This document shows positions 35,816 through 46,001 of a DNA stretch of 64,000 bases, piece by piece. Location of the stretch: assembly GCA_963702445.1 (NCBI GenBank), contig CAVPCZ010000012.1, forward strand, positions 385,770 through 449,769. Direction: 5' to 3'. The notes beneath the pieces were generated by a model. The model saw nothing but the letters and a program-made list of their open reading frames with translations, did no database searches and was not told where the DNA came from. The translations under genes and the position numbers were made by a program. Source of the DNA: CAVPCZ01 sp963702445. Lineage in GTDB: Bacteria > Bacteroidota > Ignavibacteria > UBA10030 > UBA6906. Position 1 is the first letter of the stretch. Every line of letters begins with the position of its first letter.

Positions 35816-38800
35816 TCAAGAGTTTTGGTGGCGCGCTTCTGATGGGGTGACACCAAATCGGGCGTGGAAGCAGGCACTGAAGTAGGTCGGATTTCGAAAT
35901 CCAACCTGGAAAGCAATATCTGTGACTGAGCCGGCGTTCTTTTCAAGCAGCTCTCGGGCCCGCTGCAGGCGCATGTATTGCACAAACTCCGCAGGCGTTA
36001 GATTCGTTAGGGCGTGAAGCTTACGGCCGAGGTGTCTTCGACTCAAGCAGGCCTCGCTCGCAAGTTCATCGACACCAAATTTTTCGTCCCCGAGATTCTT
36101 CTCCACTACATCCATGATCTTCTTGAGCAAAGCATCATCGAGTGAAGTGACTGCCACTTCACCCGGCTTGAGGAGCACTCCGGCCGAGAACTTCGCCCGG
36201 AGCGTACGCCGCTGCTCAATCAGGTTTCGCACCCGGGCCATAAGCTCTTTAGAATCAAATGGCTTCGTCACATAGTCATCCGCGCCGGTTTCCAGCCCTT
36301 CAATCTTGCTCTCGGTTCCGGCCCGGGCCGTCAGAAGGATGATCGGAACGTGACTGGTTCGCACATCCTGCTTCAAAGCCCTGCAGAGCTCCATTCCATC
36401 CATTTTCGGCATCATCAGATCGCTGAGCACAATGTCTGGAACCATCTCTATCGCCAGATCGTAGCCCTCTTTTCCGTCCTCCGCCTCATGTACCGCAAAG
36501 TCCGTTCCCAGGAACTCCCGGATATAGCTGCGGAGGTCGGTGTTGTCCTCCACGATAAGCACAATCGGCTTTCCATCCGGCGATTGCGGGGTGGAAACAT
36601 GCCCGGAACCAACATGAGACACGACAGGGGGGGGATGCTCGGTCCTCCTGCCTTGAGGTGGAGACTCGACGATCTCATCCTGCCGGTATGCAGACTTCTC
36701 AATCGGGAAGGTTACCGAAAAAACAGATCCTTTTCCGGGTGTGCTCTGTACGGCTACTTTCCCTCGATGAAGTTCCACAAGCTCCTTTGTCAGCGCCAGA
36801 CCGATTCCGGTCCCTTCGATAGTGTGTTTCTCATCGGCACGGTAAAAGCGGTTGAATATGCGGGGGAGGTGCTCTGCTGAAATGCCGGGGCCGGTGTCGG
36901 AGATCCTGATTTCCAAGAATCCGGTCATCCAGTCGTCTTTCCGAGCAATATGATTCGCGGGGTAACGAGAGACGGGACTTTGATCTTTCGGGCAGACCAA
37001 TGACACTGAAACGCTCCCTCCCTCTGGAGTGAATTTCAACGCATTCGAGATCAGATTATTGAGGATTTTCTCAAGCTTGTCCGTGTCGAAGTAGCCACTG
37101 GCTGATTCAATCTCAGGCCGGAAATCCAGGTTGATCCTTTTTCTCTCGGCCCACGATTCGAACGTCATCACAGTCCGGCGCAGGAATTCCACCACGTCAT
37201 TGCGGGATACCTGGAGTTTCATCGTGCCTGATTCCAGTTGGGAAAAATCGAGCAATTGGTTGACGAGTGTATGTAGCCTCTCTGTGTTGTTCTTGATAAG
37301 GTGCAGTTTCTGACGCGTCGAGGGTTCCTGAGTCGATTCAATCGCCTGTTCAGCCGGTCCGAGTATCAACGTAAGCGGAGTTCTGAATTCGTGCGAAATG
37401 TTGGCAAAGAATTGGGATTTCAACCTGTCGACCTCCGCAATGCGTTCCGCCTGAAAGTGTTCCATCTCCACGCGATCTTTCAATCGCGCCTGGCTCAGCC
37501 GCACTCGATAGATGGTGACGAGAAGCGCGGTTCCGAGGAAAAGGTAAAAGCCATAGGCCCATAGCGATCGCCACCAGGGTGGTGCTATGCTGAAGGCGAA
37601 TGCGATCTCCCGTTCAGACCATTCCCCCCGGGACGACGTCGCTCTCACACGGAATGTGTAGTCGCCCGGACCAAGTGCGGTATAACGGACATAGCGGCGA
37701 TCCCCCGGTTTGATCCAGTCAGGTTCGAGGCCTTCCAGTCTGTATGCGTATTCCACAAGCTGCGGGGCATCAATGTCTATCGCCGCAAACATGAACTCGA
37801 GGACATTCTTGTCATGCGACAACTGAAGTGTGCGTGACTCGGCGACACTTGGCAGGGGAATCACCAGCGTATCGTTCACGCGAAGCTGTGTGATGACCAG
37901 GGGAGGTGCCCGGCGGTCATAGTAAAGACTGTCGGGATGAATGATGTTCACACCGGTCGTACCTGTCAGGAGGACCTTCCCATCGTCAAGGAGCAGCATG
38001 TCGGTGGGCGATCCACAGAGACCATTATCAGCGTCGAGATTCGTGAACCTGCCGTTCACAGGGTCAAACAACGACAGACCACGCGAGATATACCGTATCC
38101 ACACCCTTCCTTTTGTGTCTTGACCAATCGGCAAGGCGAAGAGCGCGTCGTCGAACGGCGGGTTCGGGTAGAAAGTGAAGGACGCGTGTGCAGGATCCCA
38201 GACATTGATTCCTTTCCCGGTTCCCACCCAGATGCGACCGGTGGGATCCTCGTATGCCACCCTCGTGACATCGTCACTCAGAGAATGAGGGTCTGATGCA
38301 TTGTGCACAAACCTGGTTAATTCCCCGGTGGCACGTTGATAGGCAATAAGTCCTCTCCCCTCTGTGGTGATCCAGAGAGAACTGTCCCTGGTTCTGAGAA
38401 CAGCAATCACCTCATAACTGAACCCTAAGGGAAGGAAGGTCCCGTGTGCAGGATCAAACAGGGATAATCCGTCGGGTTCCGTGCCGATCCAGAGGGAATC
38501 GCCGGGCCCCTGCGCGATACTCCTGATTCCAACAGAGTTTCGGTTGAGGCGATGGTCGTAGTTATCGATCCTCCTTGAGCGAAGATTGACTTTGTAGAGA
38601 CCACGGTCATAGGCTGCGTACCAGAAGTTCCCGTGCGCGTCGAGCAGTGAAACGGTGCGGTCGGGAGTCTCGTAGAAGAGCTGAGACTTGCCACCATAGA
38701 CATCGATCGTGCTGAGGACGGTTTTGGTCGCCGTCTCGATCTCAAGCAAGTATCCTCCGGAAAAACACCAGATCGCTCCATCTTTGCTTCGTTCCACAGA

Positions 38801-40037
38801 CTCAAACGACCGTAAACGCCAATCGGTATTCTTGAGCCCGTAGTGTGGAAGAAGGAGGGATCGCGGGCTGAGCCAATGGACACCGGCACCTGTGCTGAAC
38901 CAGACCGTGCCTGTGCAGTCGATGGATATCCTTTGACGAGGACCCGTTCCGGGCGCCGATCCATATGTCAGGTAAGGGATGCACCGTCCTTCCGCAAGCG
39001 AGAAGAGGTCGACGCCCTCATAGGTGGCAACCCACAGATTGCCATGCGGGTCCAGCTCGATACTGTGGACGTCATCGTTCTTGATGGAAGACGGATCAGA
39101 ATCGTTATGTCGAAAGTTCCTGGCTGTCCCACGGTTCCAGTCGAATCGATATAACCCCTCGGTTTTGGTGCCAACCCAGAGTGTCCCGTCAGGTTCCAGG
39201 GCGAGGCAGTTGATGATTAAAGAATCGAGCCGCCGGGCGAGGTGGTCAGAGTAGCGGGGGCGAGAGACAGTCAGCGTGGTCCGATCGATCGCAATGATCC
39301 CACTGTCGGTTCCGGCAATGAGACTCACCTGGTCTCGTGCGATCAGACTTCGTGCGGCCCCTGTTGAGGTTCCGGTTGGGATTAGTGTCAGGCTTACATT
39401 GGACGCTATGCTGTCAATCTCGTGAGGGGCGAACCGCACAGGCAACTCAATGCGAATGATTCCATCCTCCATTGTGCACCATATGTTGCCGTCGCAGTCC
39501 TCGAGAAAGCGGCCGAAATACCCCCTGTTGACTTTGCTGGAGTCGTATTGAATCTGCCGGAGGTTCAGAAACCGATCCCGGGAGTGATCATAGACGGAGA
39601 TCTTGCCTGTACTCGTGCCGACCCAGAGTCGTTTCCTGGTATCACAATACAAGGATGAAATGATCTTCGAGGGAAGCGAGTATGGATCAAGCTCTGCACT
39701 GCGGTACTCCTTCACGGTGTAACCATCATATCGGCAAAGCCCATTCACGGTTCCGACCCACACAAATCCGAACGAGTCGCGGACCACTTGCGAAAAGACT
39801 AGCAGCCGAGGGGAGGCCCTTGACCTGTTGAAAATGGAGGACGGGGAGGAGCTTTTCCTGAGCGGCGAGGGGTTGAACACTCGAAAAGAGAAGTGCGAGT
39901 GTCAGGACTCTCAGGGCGAGTCCGCGGCGAGCACAGGGATAGTGTTGAAGGGAGTTCTGATGCGGAGCAGCTGAGAGCGCAGCTTGTGAATTCTGATCTC
40001 TGCGGTCTGAATTCAGAATCCGCCTGTTACTGACCAT
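35816..40037 (-). CDS. HTCS hybrid two-component sensor (one N-terminal frameshift)
   Basis: The start ATG 40037 (MVSNRRILNSDRRDQ, signal segment VLTLALLFSSVQPLAAQ) lies 60 bases after the promoter at 40097-40125. The frame shifts once near 39800 (a TTTT run), after which 35816-39880 is uninterrupted. Without repair a start at 39880 would lack the signal peptide. Order: 14-bladed propeller pair (GFVWVGTVNGLCRYDGY and similar), Y_Y_Y, membrane helix (YGFYLFLGTALLVTIYRV), HisKA (FFANISHEFRTPLTL), HATPase_c (NNLISNALKF, DTGPGIS, GTGIGLALTKEL), receiver (IVLSDLMMPKMDG, DDYVTKPFDSKE) and AraC HTH ending TPSEARHQNS. It probably controls the secreted hydrolase gene downstream. Confidence 0.9.
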
Positions 40038-40096
40038 GGGAAACCTACACTGGCGTGTACGATCCCTGCAGCACAAAAGACCAACGGTTCGGGAGT

Positions 40097-40125
40097 AAGT
40101 TACAGCGCGGTGTGGCAAGAATCAA
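40097..40125 (-). promoter_or_regulatory. Promoter of the HTCS gene (family P2)
   Basis: On the minus strand TTGATT (40125-40120), 17 bases, TAACTT (40102-40097). It and the leader to ATG 40037 match the promoters at 22211 and 54810. Confidence 0.7.
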
Positions 40126-40619
40126 ATAGCCACGTTATGCTGAGGCGTCGATGCCACTGAGCGCCAGTGTCACGAAGGTGTAAATCCACACGTGTAGAAG
40201 CCGCGACACATTCTCGGCATCGCGGCTTCTGCTTCACTCTCCTGTTTCCCCAGTGCGTCGTGTCTGGAGCACTTAACCTCTTGGTTCCCGGACAAGCGCG
40301 ACTGTAGAATTGCCCTTTTTCGTCGAGATGGGGGGATTTTGTCCAGCCGTCGCTTGGTTCCTGGAAAAACTGTGACTGCCTACTTGGCGAAAATGAGGCG
40401 TTATCAACGGATTCTCACCCACTATGTGCATCGAATTGCACATTCCAATTACAGCCTGGTTACAGTGCCGGTTGCACTACATCCATTCAAACATAGATGG
40501 CACCCCCTACAAAACGAAGAGGCCGGAAGAGTAACTACGTCCTGCTTTTTCAACACATGATTCGAATGGTCCACGTTGGCGTTATTGCCGGGATGGGATT
40601 TCGAAAAGGAGCAGAGGTA
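40126..40619. repeat. Partial copy (D) of the long intergenic repeat, with hairpin
   Basis: AAGCCGCGA (40198-40206) and TCGCGGCTT (40220-40228) form a perfect 9-bp hairpin, the same as at 47094 and 63916. After it come aacctcttggttcccggaca and gaattgccctttttcgtcg, as in copy B. But the tRNA segment is replaced by gagatggggggattttgtcc, and the right part (tgcatcgaattgcacattcc, cctggttacagtgccggttg) is diverged. No gene is supported here. Confidence 0.55.
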
Positions 40620-41741
40620 TCAGAGCGTCTTCTCCCCGGCACGATGCTCCTCGATGAGGCGCCGCTCGCGTTCAATCTCGCGCGTGAGCTCCCGTTCAGT
40701 CGGCAAGACCTTCACATATTTGGCTGCGAATATCTGCCGGCCCTCGCTTAGCACCGAATACTTCGCAATCGCCTCGTTCTTCTTGGAACACAGGATCAGC
40801 CCGATGGTCGGATTGTCGCTCCCGGATCGGGCGTGGGCATCGAACATGCGTACATAGCTGTCCATTTGTCCGATATCCTGGTGAGTCAGCTTGCCGACCT
40901 TGAGATCGATCAGCACAAAGCACTTGAGCAGATAGTTGTAGAAAACAAGGTCCACGTAGAGGTCCTCATCCCCGAATCGCATGCGTTTCTGCCGGGCAAC
41001 AAACGAGAAGCCTTTGCCCAGCTCCAACAAAAAGGACTGCAAGTTGTCAATGATTGCTTGCTCGACAGTGGATTCGCGCAGTGCCGGATAGTCTTTCAAA
41101 TCCAGAAACTCAAGCACATAAGGATCGCGGATGAATTGCTCAGGCTCAACGGTGACGATCTTGTCCCGGGCTTCCTTGCGGACTGGCGCTTTTCTACGAC
41201 TGGCGAGCAGGCGCTCATAATAGAGCACCGAGATTTGTCGATCAAGCTGACGTGTAGACCAGTTCTGGACTACCGCCTCCCGTATGTACCATTCGCGCGC
41301 CACCGGATCTTCCACCTGCATCAGCAGGCGATAGTGGCTCCAACTCAATTCATCACACACCGTGTGCCGAATCGTCTCCACCGCGGAAACGAGACCCGCC
41401 GCGTCTCGTTTCGCCCCGCCTGATTCGAGACGCAGTGCGTCTCGAATCCCGAACATTCGGTAAAACTGTCGCATCTTGCGCAGGTTAGTGACGTCGAATC
41501 CACGACCGAACTCGGCCGTGAGACGATGCGACAACTCCTCCAACACGGCTTCGCCGTACGTCGCACGCGCTTCGCCCTTCTGTTCGTGTTCGAAGATTAG
41601 CCCCCCGACATTCCAGTATGCCCGCACCATGGCGATGTTGACTGTCCGATAGGCGGACGAGCGCGCCTGCTCCAACACTGCACGAACCTCGCGGTACAGA
41701 GTGGCAACCCTGTTGGAGACAGCAGCACTCCTCTTTGCCAT
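40620..41741 (-). CDS. DUF1016 / YhcG-type PDDEXK nuclease-domain protein
   Basis: 373 residues from ATG 41741 (GGAGGGCGAGTG just upstream). The N-terminal helical domain (YREVRAVLEQARSSAYRTVN, AYWNVGGLIFEHEQ) is followed by LSWSHYRLLMQVEDPVAREW. The C-terminal restriction-like domain is at about 225-345: FLLELGKGFSFVARQKRMR, DEDLYVDLVFYN and FVLIDLKVGKL, the last two holding the D-x(n)-D-x-K core. Family members are found beside restriction and other defence genes and are thought to cleave DNA. An insertion of about 20 residues just before LSWSHYR (41386-41448) is made of two palindromes. The next gene upstream is the primase-helicase, 235 bases away. Confidence 0.88.
   Translation of the reverse strand: MAKRSAAVSNRVATLYREVRAVLEQARSSAYRTVNIAMVRAYWNVGGLIFEHEQKGEARATYGEAVLEELSHRLTAEFGRGFDVTNLRKMRQFYRMFGIRDALRLESGGAKRDAAGLVSAVETIRHTVCDELSWSHYRLLMQVEDPVAREWYIREAVVQNWSTRQLDRQISVLYYERLLASRRKAPVRKEARDKIVTVEPEQFIRDPYVLEFLDLKDYPALRESTVEQAIIDNLQSFLLELGKGFSFVARQKRMRFGDEDLYVDLVFYNYLLKCFVLIDLKVGKLTHQDIGQMDSYVRMFDAHARSGSDNPTIGLILCSKKNEAIAKYSVLSEGRQIFAAKYVKVLPTERELTREIERERRLIEEHRAGEKTL
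41386..41448. repeat. Two 27-base palindromes inside the DUF1016 gene
   Basis: GAAACGAGAC-N7-GTCTCGTTTC (41386-41412) and GATTCGAGACGCA-G-TGCGTCTCGAATC (41422-41448) are perfect hairpins of equal length, nine bases apart. Both share the GAGAC/GTCTC core. Each is nine codons long, so the frame is kept. They correspond to residues that I do not expect in family members. Confidence 0.75.
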
Positions 41742-41976
41742 CACTCGCCCTCCGTGGAGAAGTTCATTTGATTGAAATTCCCGTAGCTTAACGCGGCGAC
41801 GTCCATCTCGGGAAGAACCGGCTTCCCAGCTTTGGGGCGAGGTATTCCCTTGCATTGCCCCGAAGCGTTCTGGTGTGCTTCCATCGGAATATCCCCTTGT
41901 GCTTCCTCATAGCGCCATCGCATACAAAATACTGATCTCATCCTATTATGCAATAGCTGCTCCGTAGTCTCGATAT

Positions 41977-44454
41977 TCAGGATTCCGATCTCCGGCGATC
42001 CACGTCATAGCCGAGTGCGCGATAACCCCGAAGTCGCTTATCATGCATCTTGCGCAATACGGGAACATTCCGGTCCAGGTAGTCATAAATGAGGACCTCC
42101 CTCTTGCTTTCGTGTGCTCGGTGGAGGCGGCCGGCATACTGCACAAGCGTCCCTTTCCAGGATACGGGAAGTGCAAGGAATAGGGTATCAAGACGCGCAT
42201 CGTCAAAGCCCTCGCCAATGTATCGCCCTGTAGCGACGACCAATCGTTCTTCGCCATCGGGAATTGCTGCCAGTTTCGACAACGCCTCATCGCGCTCTTT
42301 TGGCTTCATGCGGCCGTGCAGGACAATCAGATGTCGTGTAAACCCCTTTAGGCGTTCGGCAAAATGCTCAAGATGATCTCTTCGTTCTGTGAGAAGAATT
42401 GGTGATCGTTTGTTCTCAAGCGCGGTAATTACATCGTCAAAGATAAGGTCATTCCGTGTCTGATCCGCGGCAAGCGCAGCGTAGACTCCCTGGATGCCAG
42501 CGTCACTGTTGACACCATCAGATCTGAATTGCGTTTCACGGATCACCAGTCGCCGGTGGAATGGTTCCATACCCCTTTGCGTTCGTGAGCTGACTACGAA
42601 TCGTGCGGGTCCAAGCTGCATTTCAATAATGGGGTGCTGGCCGTCGCGTCGCTGTGGTGTAGCTGTAAAGCCCGTCAGGTAACGAGCTCTTGCTTCCGAC
42701 AGAACACGTTCAAATGAGAACGCCGGACAATGGTGACACTCATCGACTACGATATTTCCGTACTCCTTCACGATCTCGTCGACCTTTCCCCGATACACAA
42801 GGCTCTGAAGCATAGCGACATCAAGGTTCCCGTTGCGAGTGTTCTTTCCCCCGCCGATCTGACCAATCTCATTCCGTTCGATGCCAAGGAAATGCGAAAA
42901 CTGCACAATCCACTGTGCAAGAAGTTGTTGGCGGTGAACAATTACTAGCGTATTTCTCTTTCTCGCGGCAATAAGGTGACATCCCACAACTGTTTTACCG
43001 ATACCTGGTGGCGCAACGAAAATTCCAATATCTTCACTCAACAGGCTGCGAACGGCTTCTTCCTGAGTTGATGAGAGCAGCCCTCTGAACACGACGTCGA
43101 GTGGGGTACCGTCGAGTCGTTGATCATCAACAGTCAGCGTAATCCCACGATCAGCGAGTAGCGCCCTCACCGCTGGAGTGCATCCTCTGGGCAGAGCGAT
43201 CCGATCGGGGAACTCCTCCGCACACGAAATCACTCGCGGTGTTAAAGCCGTCGAAAATCTCATACGCTGCTTCTTGTAGAATTCCGGGTTTGCAAACGCA
43301 GCCAGGCGTTTCAGCTCATTGAGAAGTGCAGAACCCAAACCCATCTTCTGAATAACCAATTTCTCCGAGAGCGTCGCCTGAACGGTAGAAATGACGTTTG
43401 ATTCCGGCAGGGTGTCGTGCGGAACAGGAGTGGCAACAAGACGAGCCGGGTGGCCCTCTACATCGTTCGAAACAGGATACTCTCTAAAGCCAACAATTCG
43501 ACCTTGGGCGGCAGCGTCTTTCACTGCATACCGAACAATGTCTGCGTCAAGTCGCACAATACTTGCCAGAACCTTCCATTGATCTGCGTATGGCACGAAT
43601 CCATCGTCTACAAACACTGAATTGCCATGCAGACGAGGTTCGCGCTGGAGTGGAAGCGCAATAAGGTTGCCAAACCCGCCTTTAGGTAGGGTGTCTTGAT
43701 TGGGAAATAGGCGGTCATAGGAATTCAACGAGAGCTCATGCCGCCGGGACATCGTTTCTGTGATCAGAAAACACCCAAGTGAGCGAGCCTCAGCAGCAGG
43801 CAATGATGCCGCAAAGAAGAACCATGCATGGGCCCCCTGGCCGGACCTGGATCGTTCCACGGCGGTGGGAAATCCGTGAGCCTTGCATGTGTCTACGAAT
43901 GAACTGACGTCCTCCTGCCAGGTTATGCCATCGAAATCAACAGCCAGAAACCAGCAAGAATCATCAGGGAGAAGTGGATAGACTCCCATGATATGCGTCC
44001 CTCTGAGGTGTTTCGCTATTTCCTCGTTTGAGACCGGGCGAAACGCTTGTTGCTTGCATGAGGCACAGGTAAGTTTCCGAGCTGTCCCCGGAGCCTTGTT
44101 CTTCTCACAGATTCCCGCTCTCCATTCATTGGTGCAAGCTGGTGAGTAGCCGGATTTTCCCGTTCGGGAATTCTCCCAGCGGAGGGGAAAGACGTCTTCG
44201 CGGCCACGAAACAGTGACCGGAAAAGAGCGATCTTCTGTTCATTTGAGCCAGATGCATCCATCTGATCCGCGGAATCCGGCAACAGGGTGGCCTGGCTTC
44301 CTTCAAGTACGAGGGGTGCCAATTCTCTGCGCAGCTCAGCTAGCCGGCCAGCTGCGGTCTCCAGCTCCGCGCGAAGAGCAGATACCTTGAGTTCCGCTTC
44401 TGCAATCTTCGCGATAATTTCTTGGCGTCGAGTCATCTGAAGCGCGTCACCCAT
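41977..44454 (-). CDS. Archaeo-eukaryotic primase-helicase fusion (TOTE conflict system type)
   Basis: 825 residues if ATG 44454 is used (GAAGGA four bases upstream); ATG 44493 would add 13. Order: coiled coil (about 10-50), a zinc-binding CTNEWRAGIC...CASC segment (107-133), primase domain (about 145-330) with FLAVDFDG, RSRSGQGAHAWFFF and TLPKGGFGNLIALPLQ, and a superfamily 2 helicase from about 455: APPGIGKT (481-488), VDECHH (570-575), TGFTATPQRRDG, VATGRYIGEGFDD and QYAGRLHRAHES. This combination is annotated as the TOTE conflict system primase, a proposed anti-phage or selfish-element restriction module. The partners described for such systems are not obvious here. Instead DUF1016 and AbiE genes flank it. 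Confidence 0.88.
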   Translation of the reverse strand: MGDALQMTRRQEIIAKIAEAELKVSALRAELETAAGRLAELRRELAPLVLEGSQATLLPDSADQMDASGSNEQKIALFRSLFRGREDVFPLRWENSRTGKSGYSPACTNEWRAGICEKNKAPGTARKLTCASCKQQAFRPVSNEEIAKHLRGTHIMGVYPLLPDDSCWFLAVDFDGITWQEDVSSFVDTCKAHGFPTAVERSRSGQGAHAWFFFAASLPAAEARSLGCFLITETMSRRHELSLNSYDRLFPNQDTLPKGGFGNLIALPLQREPRLHGNSVFVDDGFVPYADQWKVLASIVRLDADIVRYAVKDAAAQGRIVGFREYPVSNDVEGHPARLVATPVPHDTLPESNVISTVQATLSEKLVIQKMGLGSALLNELKRLAAFANPEFYKKQRMRFSTALTPRVISCAEEFPDRIALPRGCTPAVRALLADRGITLTVDDQRLDGTPLDVVFRGLLSSTQEEAVRSLLSEDIGIFVAPPGIGKTVVGCHLIAARKRNTLVIVHRQQLLAQWIVQFSHFLGIERNEIGQIGGGKNTRNGNLDVAMLQSLVYRGKVDEIVKEYGNIVVDECHHCPAFSFERVLSEARARYLTGFTATPQRRDGQHPIIEMQLGPARFVVSSRTQRGMEPFHRRLVIRETQFRSDGVNSDAGIQGVYAALAADQTRNDLIFDDVITALENKRSPILLTERRDHLEHFAERLKGFTRHLIVLHGRMKPKERDEALSKLAAIPDGEERLVVATGRYIGEGFDDARLDTLFLALPVSWKGTLVQYAGRLHRAHESKREVLIYDYLDRNVPVLRKMHDKRLRGYRALGYDVDRRRSES

Positions 44455-44566
44455 AATTCCTTCAAACATTTGTGAAGCAATGCGACCTAGCATAAATCTG
44501 TCACACTGATTCTCACCAACACGACGATTCCGGCAAGGATGGAATATTGCAGGACAGGGAGACGCT

Positions 44567-44841
44567 TTCCAGAGCCAAATAGCGCCAATTCAAAGGTCAG
44601 ATGGAATAGATCCCCCCTACGGGACCTTCTTCTTCCCCATCTTGTTCCTTAGCAGGATCTCGTTCTCTTTCTTGAGCAGCGCGTTCTCTGTGAGTATATT
44701 CCTTTTTGACCGAAAGGCTTGGAGGAACAGACGTAGGAGGGTCGTGAAGAAGGCTATCATGTTTGCTCTGAAAGTGGGTCACGCTTTCCAGAACCAAATA
44801 TCGCCAATTCAAATGTCAGATGGAATATGTCCCCCCTACGG
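44567..44841. repeat. Pair of direct repeats flanking an IS remnant
   Basis: About 60 bases at 44567-44626 (cgctttccagagccaaatag, then ttcaaaggtcagatggaata and tcccccctacggg) recur at 44782-44841 with a few substitutions. Their reverse complements resemble the sequence just upstream of the transposase at 59734 (ATATTCCATCCGCGTCC). They are probably ends of a decayed insertion sequence. Confidence 0.55.
44617..44760 (-). pseudogene. N-terminal stub of a DDE transposase
   Basis: 47 codons: MIAFFTTLLRLFLQAFRSKR, then NILTENALLKKENEILLRNK and a stop at 44617. The pattern (hydrophobic start, then a charged ENxxLKKENEIL helix) matches the N-terminus of the transposase at 59734 (MLSSFLSFCLRFFRSRTQLQ, then IIFLRKQLEIL). 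The rest is gone. Confidence 0.55.
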
Positions 44842-44904
44842 GGTAACCTGGCCACCTTTAAAACGGACAGACCGGCAACTTCATTCCGGATTACCCGGCA
44901 ACTT

Positions 44905-45144
44905 TCACCGGACTACATATTTTGAAGGCATATCGTGTCGACCGACACAGCTCTGCACAATCGATTTCTCCCCGCAAGCCGCCAACACGATTCGTGTTTT
45001 CTCTTCGAGTAAGAACCACTGGATGTGGTCTATCAATGCCTGTTCAACTTCCCGTTCGCGGTGCGGATCGGCAGTGTCGAGACAATCCAAGCGATAGGGA
45101 TCCTCGAAGACCAGGGCCGCCATGTCCGAGCCGGCGGGCGGCAT
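44905..45144 (-). pseudogene. Fragment of a second DUF1016 nuclease gene
   Basis: 79 codons with ALVFEDPYRLDCLDTADPHR and EREVEQALIDHIQWFLLEE, matching the middle of DUF1016 proteins (in the intact gene, FIRDPYVLEFLDLKDYPALR and STVEQAIIDNLQSFLLEL). The nuclease core is missing. Between 44461 and 45206 only this fragment and the IS remnant are recognisable. Confidence 0.65.
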
Positions 45145-45206
45145 CGTGAGGACGACATTGCCGACGGCTTTCGTACTTCTCTAGCAGGTCCATATCGATT
45201 CAGAAC

Positions 45207-46001
45207 TTAGGGCTTAAGCAACGTCAGGATTTGTTGGTCGACTAGGGTGTACGCCTCTTGGGGGTCGTACTTGACTTCCGACCTTAACAGGTTGTCGGTG
45301 TCGCTGAGGAACTCCTTCCTACTCATCTTTGCAGCGAGGTTGGAACGGAAGTCTTGGATGGAAACCGAATGGCCCTCAGCATCCATATACTTATTGAACG
45401 AGTCGACAATCCGAGCCGGGTTTCCACGGCCTCTGGTTACCCCCAGCCAGAGATCATATAGGTCCCTGCCTTTTCGTCGCTGATAGAGCGCACGGAGTTT
45501 GGTTCCGAGCAGTTCAGTGAGGGGATACGTGATAACATTGCAGGAGCCGGAGAACCAGCGAGATTTGACTGCAAAAGGAACCTTCTTCAGTCCTTCTACC
45601 GTAAAATGTTCGCGTGTGTTCATTTCCACTTTTACCTTCATCGACACAACTGGAGCAATTTCCGATTCTGCACGATATATCAGCGTGACGGAGCCTTCCT
45701 TTTGCAGCCGACGTGGTGTTCCGAGAACCGGATTGAGCACTTGCTGAATCGCCTCCATCAATGGACCAGCAGGACCTGCCGTCAGCTGCACAAGATCGAT
45801 GTCCTCTGAGTAGCGTAGAGCAGGCTGGAGATACAGTTTGTGCAACGCCGTCCCTCCCCGAAATGCCACTCGTTCTGTGAAAAGCTCGTGAGAGAACAGC
45901 AGCACAATCACTTGAGAGATGATCAAGTCCTGTTCGATCTGCGCGTTGGATACCCATGGGGCGTGTGCCCGCCACTCAACGATATGTGCCTGTGGAATCA
46001 C
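45207..46001 (-). CDS. abiEii: AbiEii-family nucleotidyltransferase toxin
   Basis: 264 residues from GTG 46001, which overlaps the antitoxin stop as GTGA and follows AAGGAGAACT. This start matches the family's usual VIPxAHIxxWR beginning. An upstream ATG at 46040 lies well inside the antitoxin gene. Motifs of the DNA polymerase beta-like fold: FRGGTALHKLYL (family GGTxLxK) and YSEDIDLVQL (ED-x-D metal site). The C-terminal part contains LLGTKLRALYQRRKGRDLYD, the conserved K-R-RD-DLYD motif. AbiEii toxins transfer nucleotides to tRNA acceptor ends and cause reversible growth arrest during phage infection. It is a type IV system partner of the adjacent abiEi gene. Confidence 0.92.
   Translation of the reverse strand: MIPQAHIVEWRAHAPWVSNAQIEQDLIISQVIVLLFSHELFTERVAFRGGTALHKLYLQPALRYSEDIDLVQLTAGPAGPLMEAIQQVLNPVLGTPRRLQKEGSVTLIYRAESEIAPVVSMKVKVEMNTREHFTVEGLKKVPFAVKSRWFSGSCNVITYPLTELLGTKLRALYQRRKGRDLYDLWLGVTRGRGNPARIVDSFNKYMDAEGHSVSIQDFRSNLAAKMSRKEFLSDTDNLLRSEVKYDPQEAYTLVDQQILTLLKP

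Noticed and set aside
35816..39880. Two separate genes at the 5' end of the minus-strand HTCS (39726-40118 and 35816-39880)
   Set aside because: The first contains the signal peptide and promoter-linked start, and the second begins in the first propeller blade. Together they match the paralogues with one base shift, so they are one gene.
40620..44454. Restriction-modification system
   Set aside because: There is no methyltransferase or specificity subunit in the island. DUF1016 and the primase-helicase alone do not define one.
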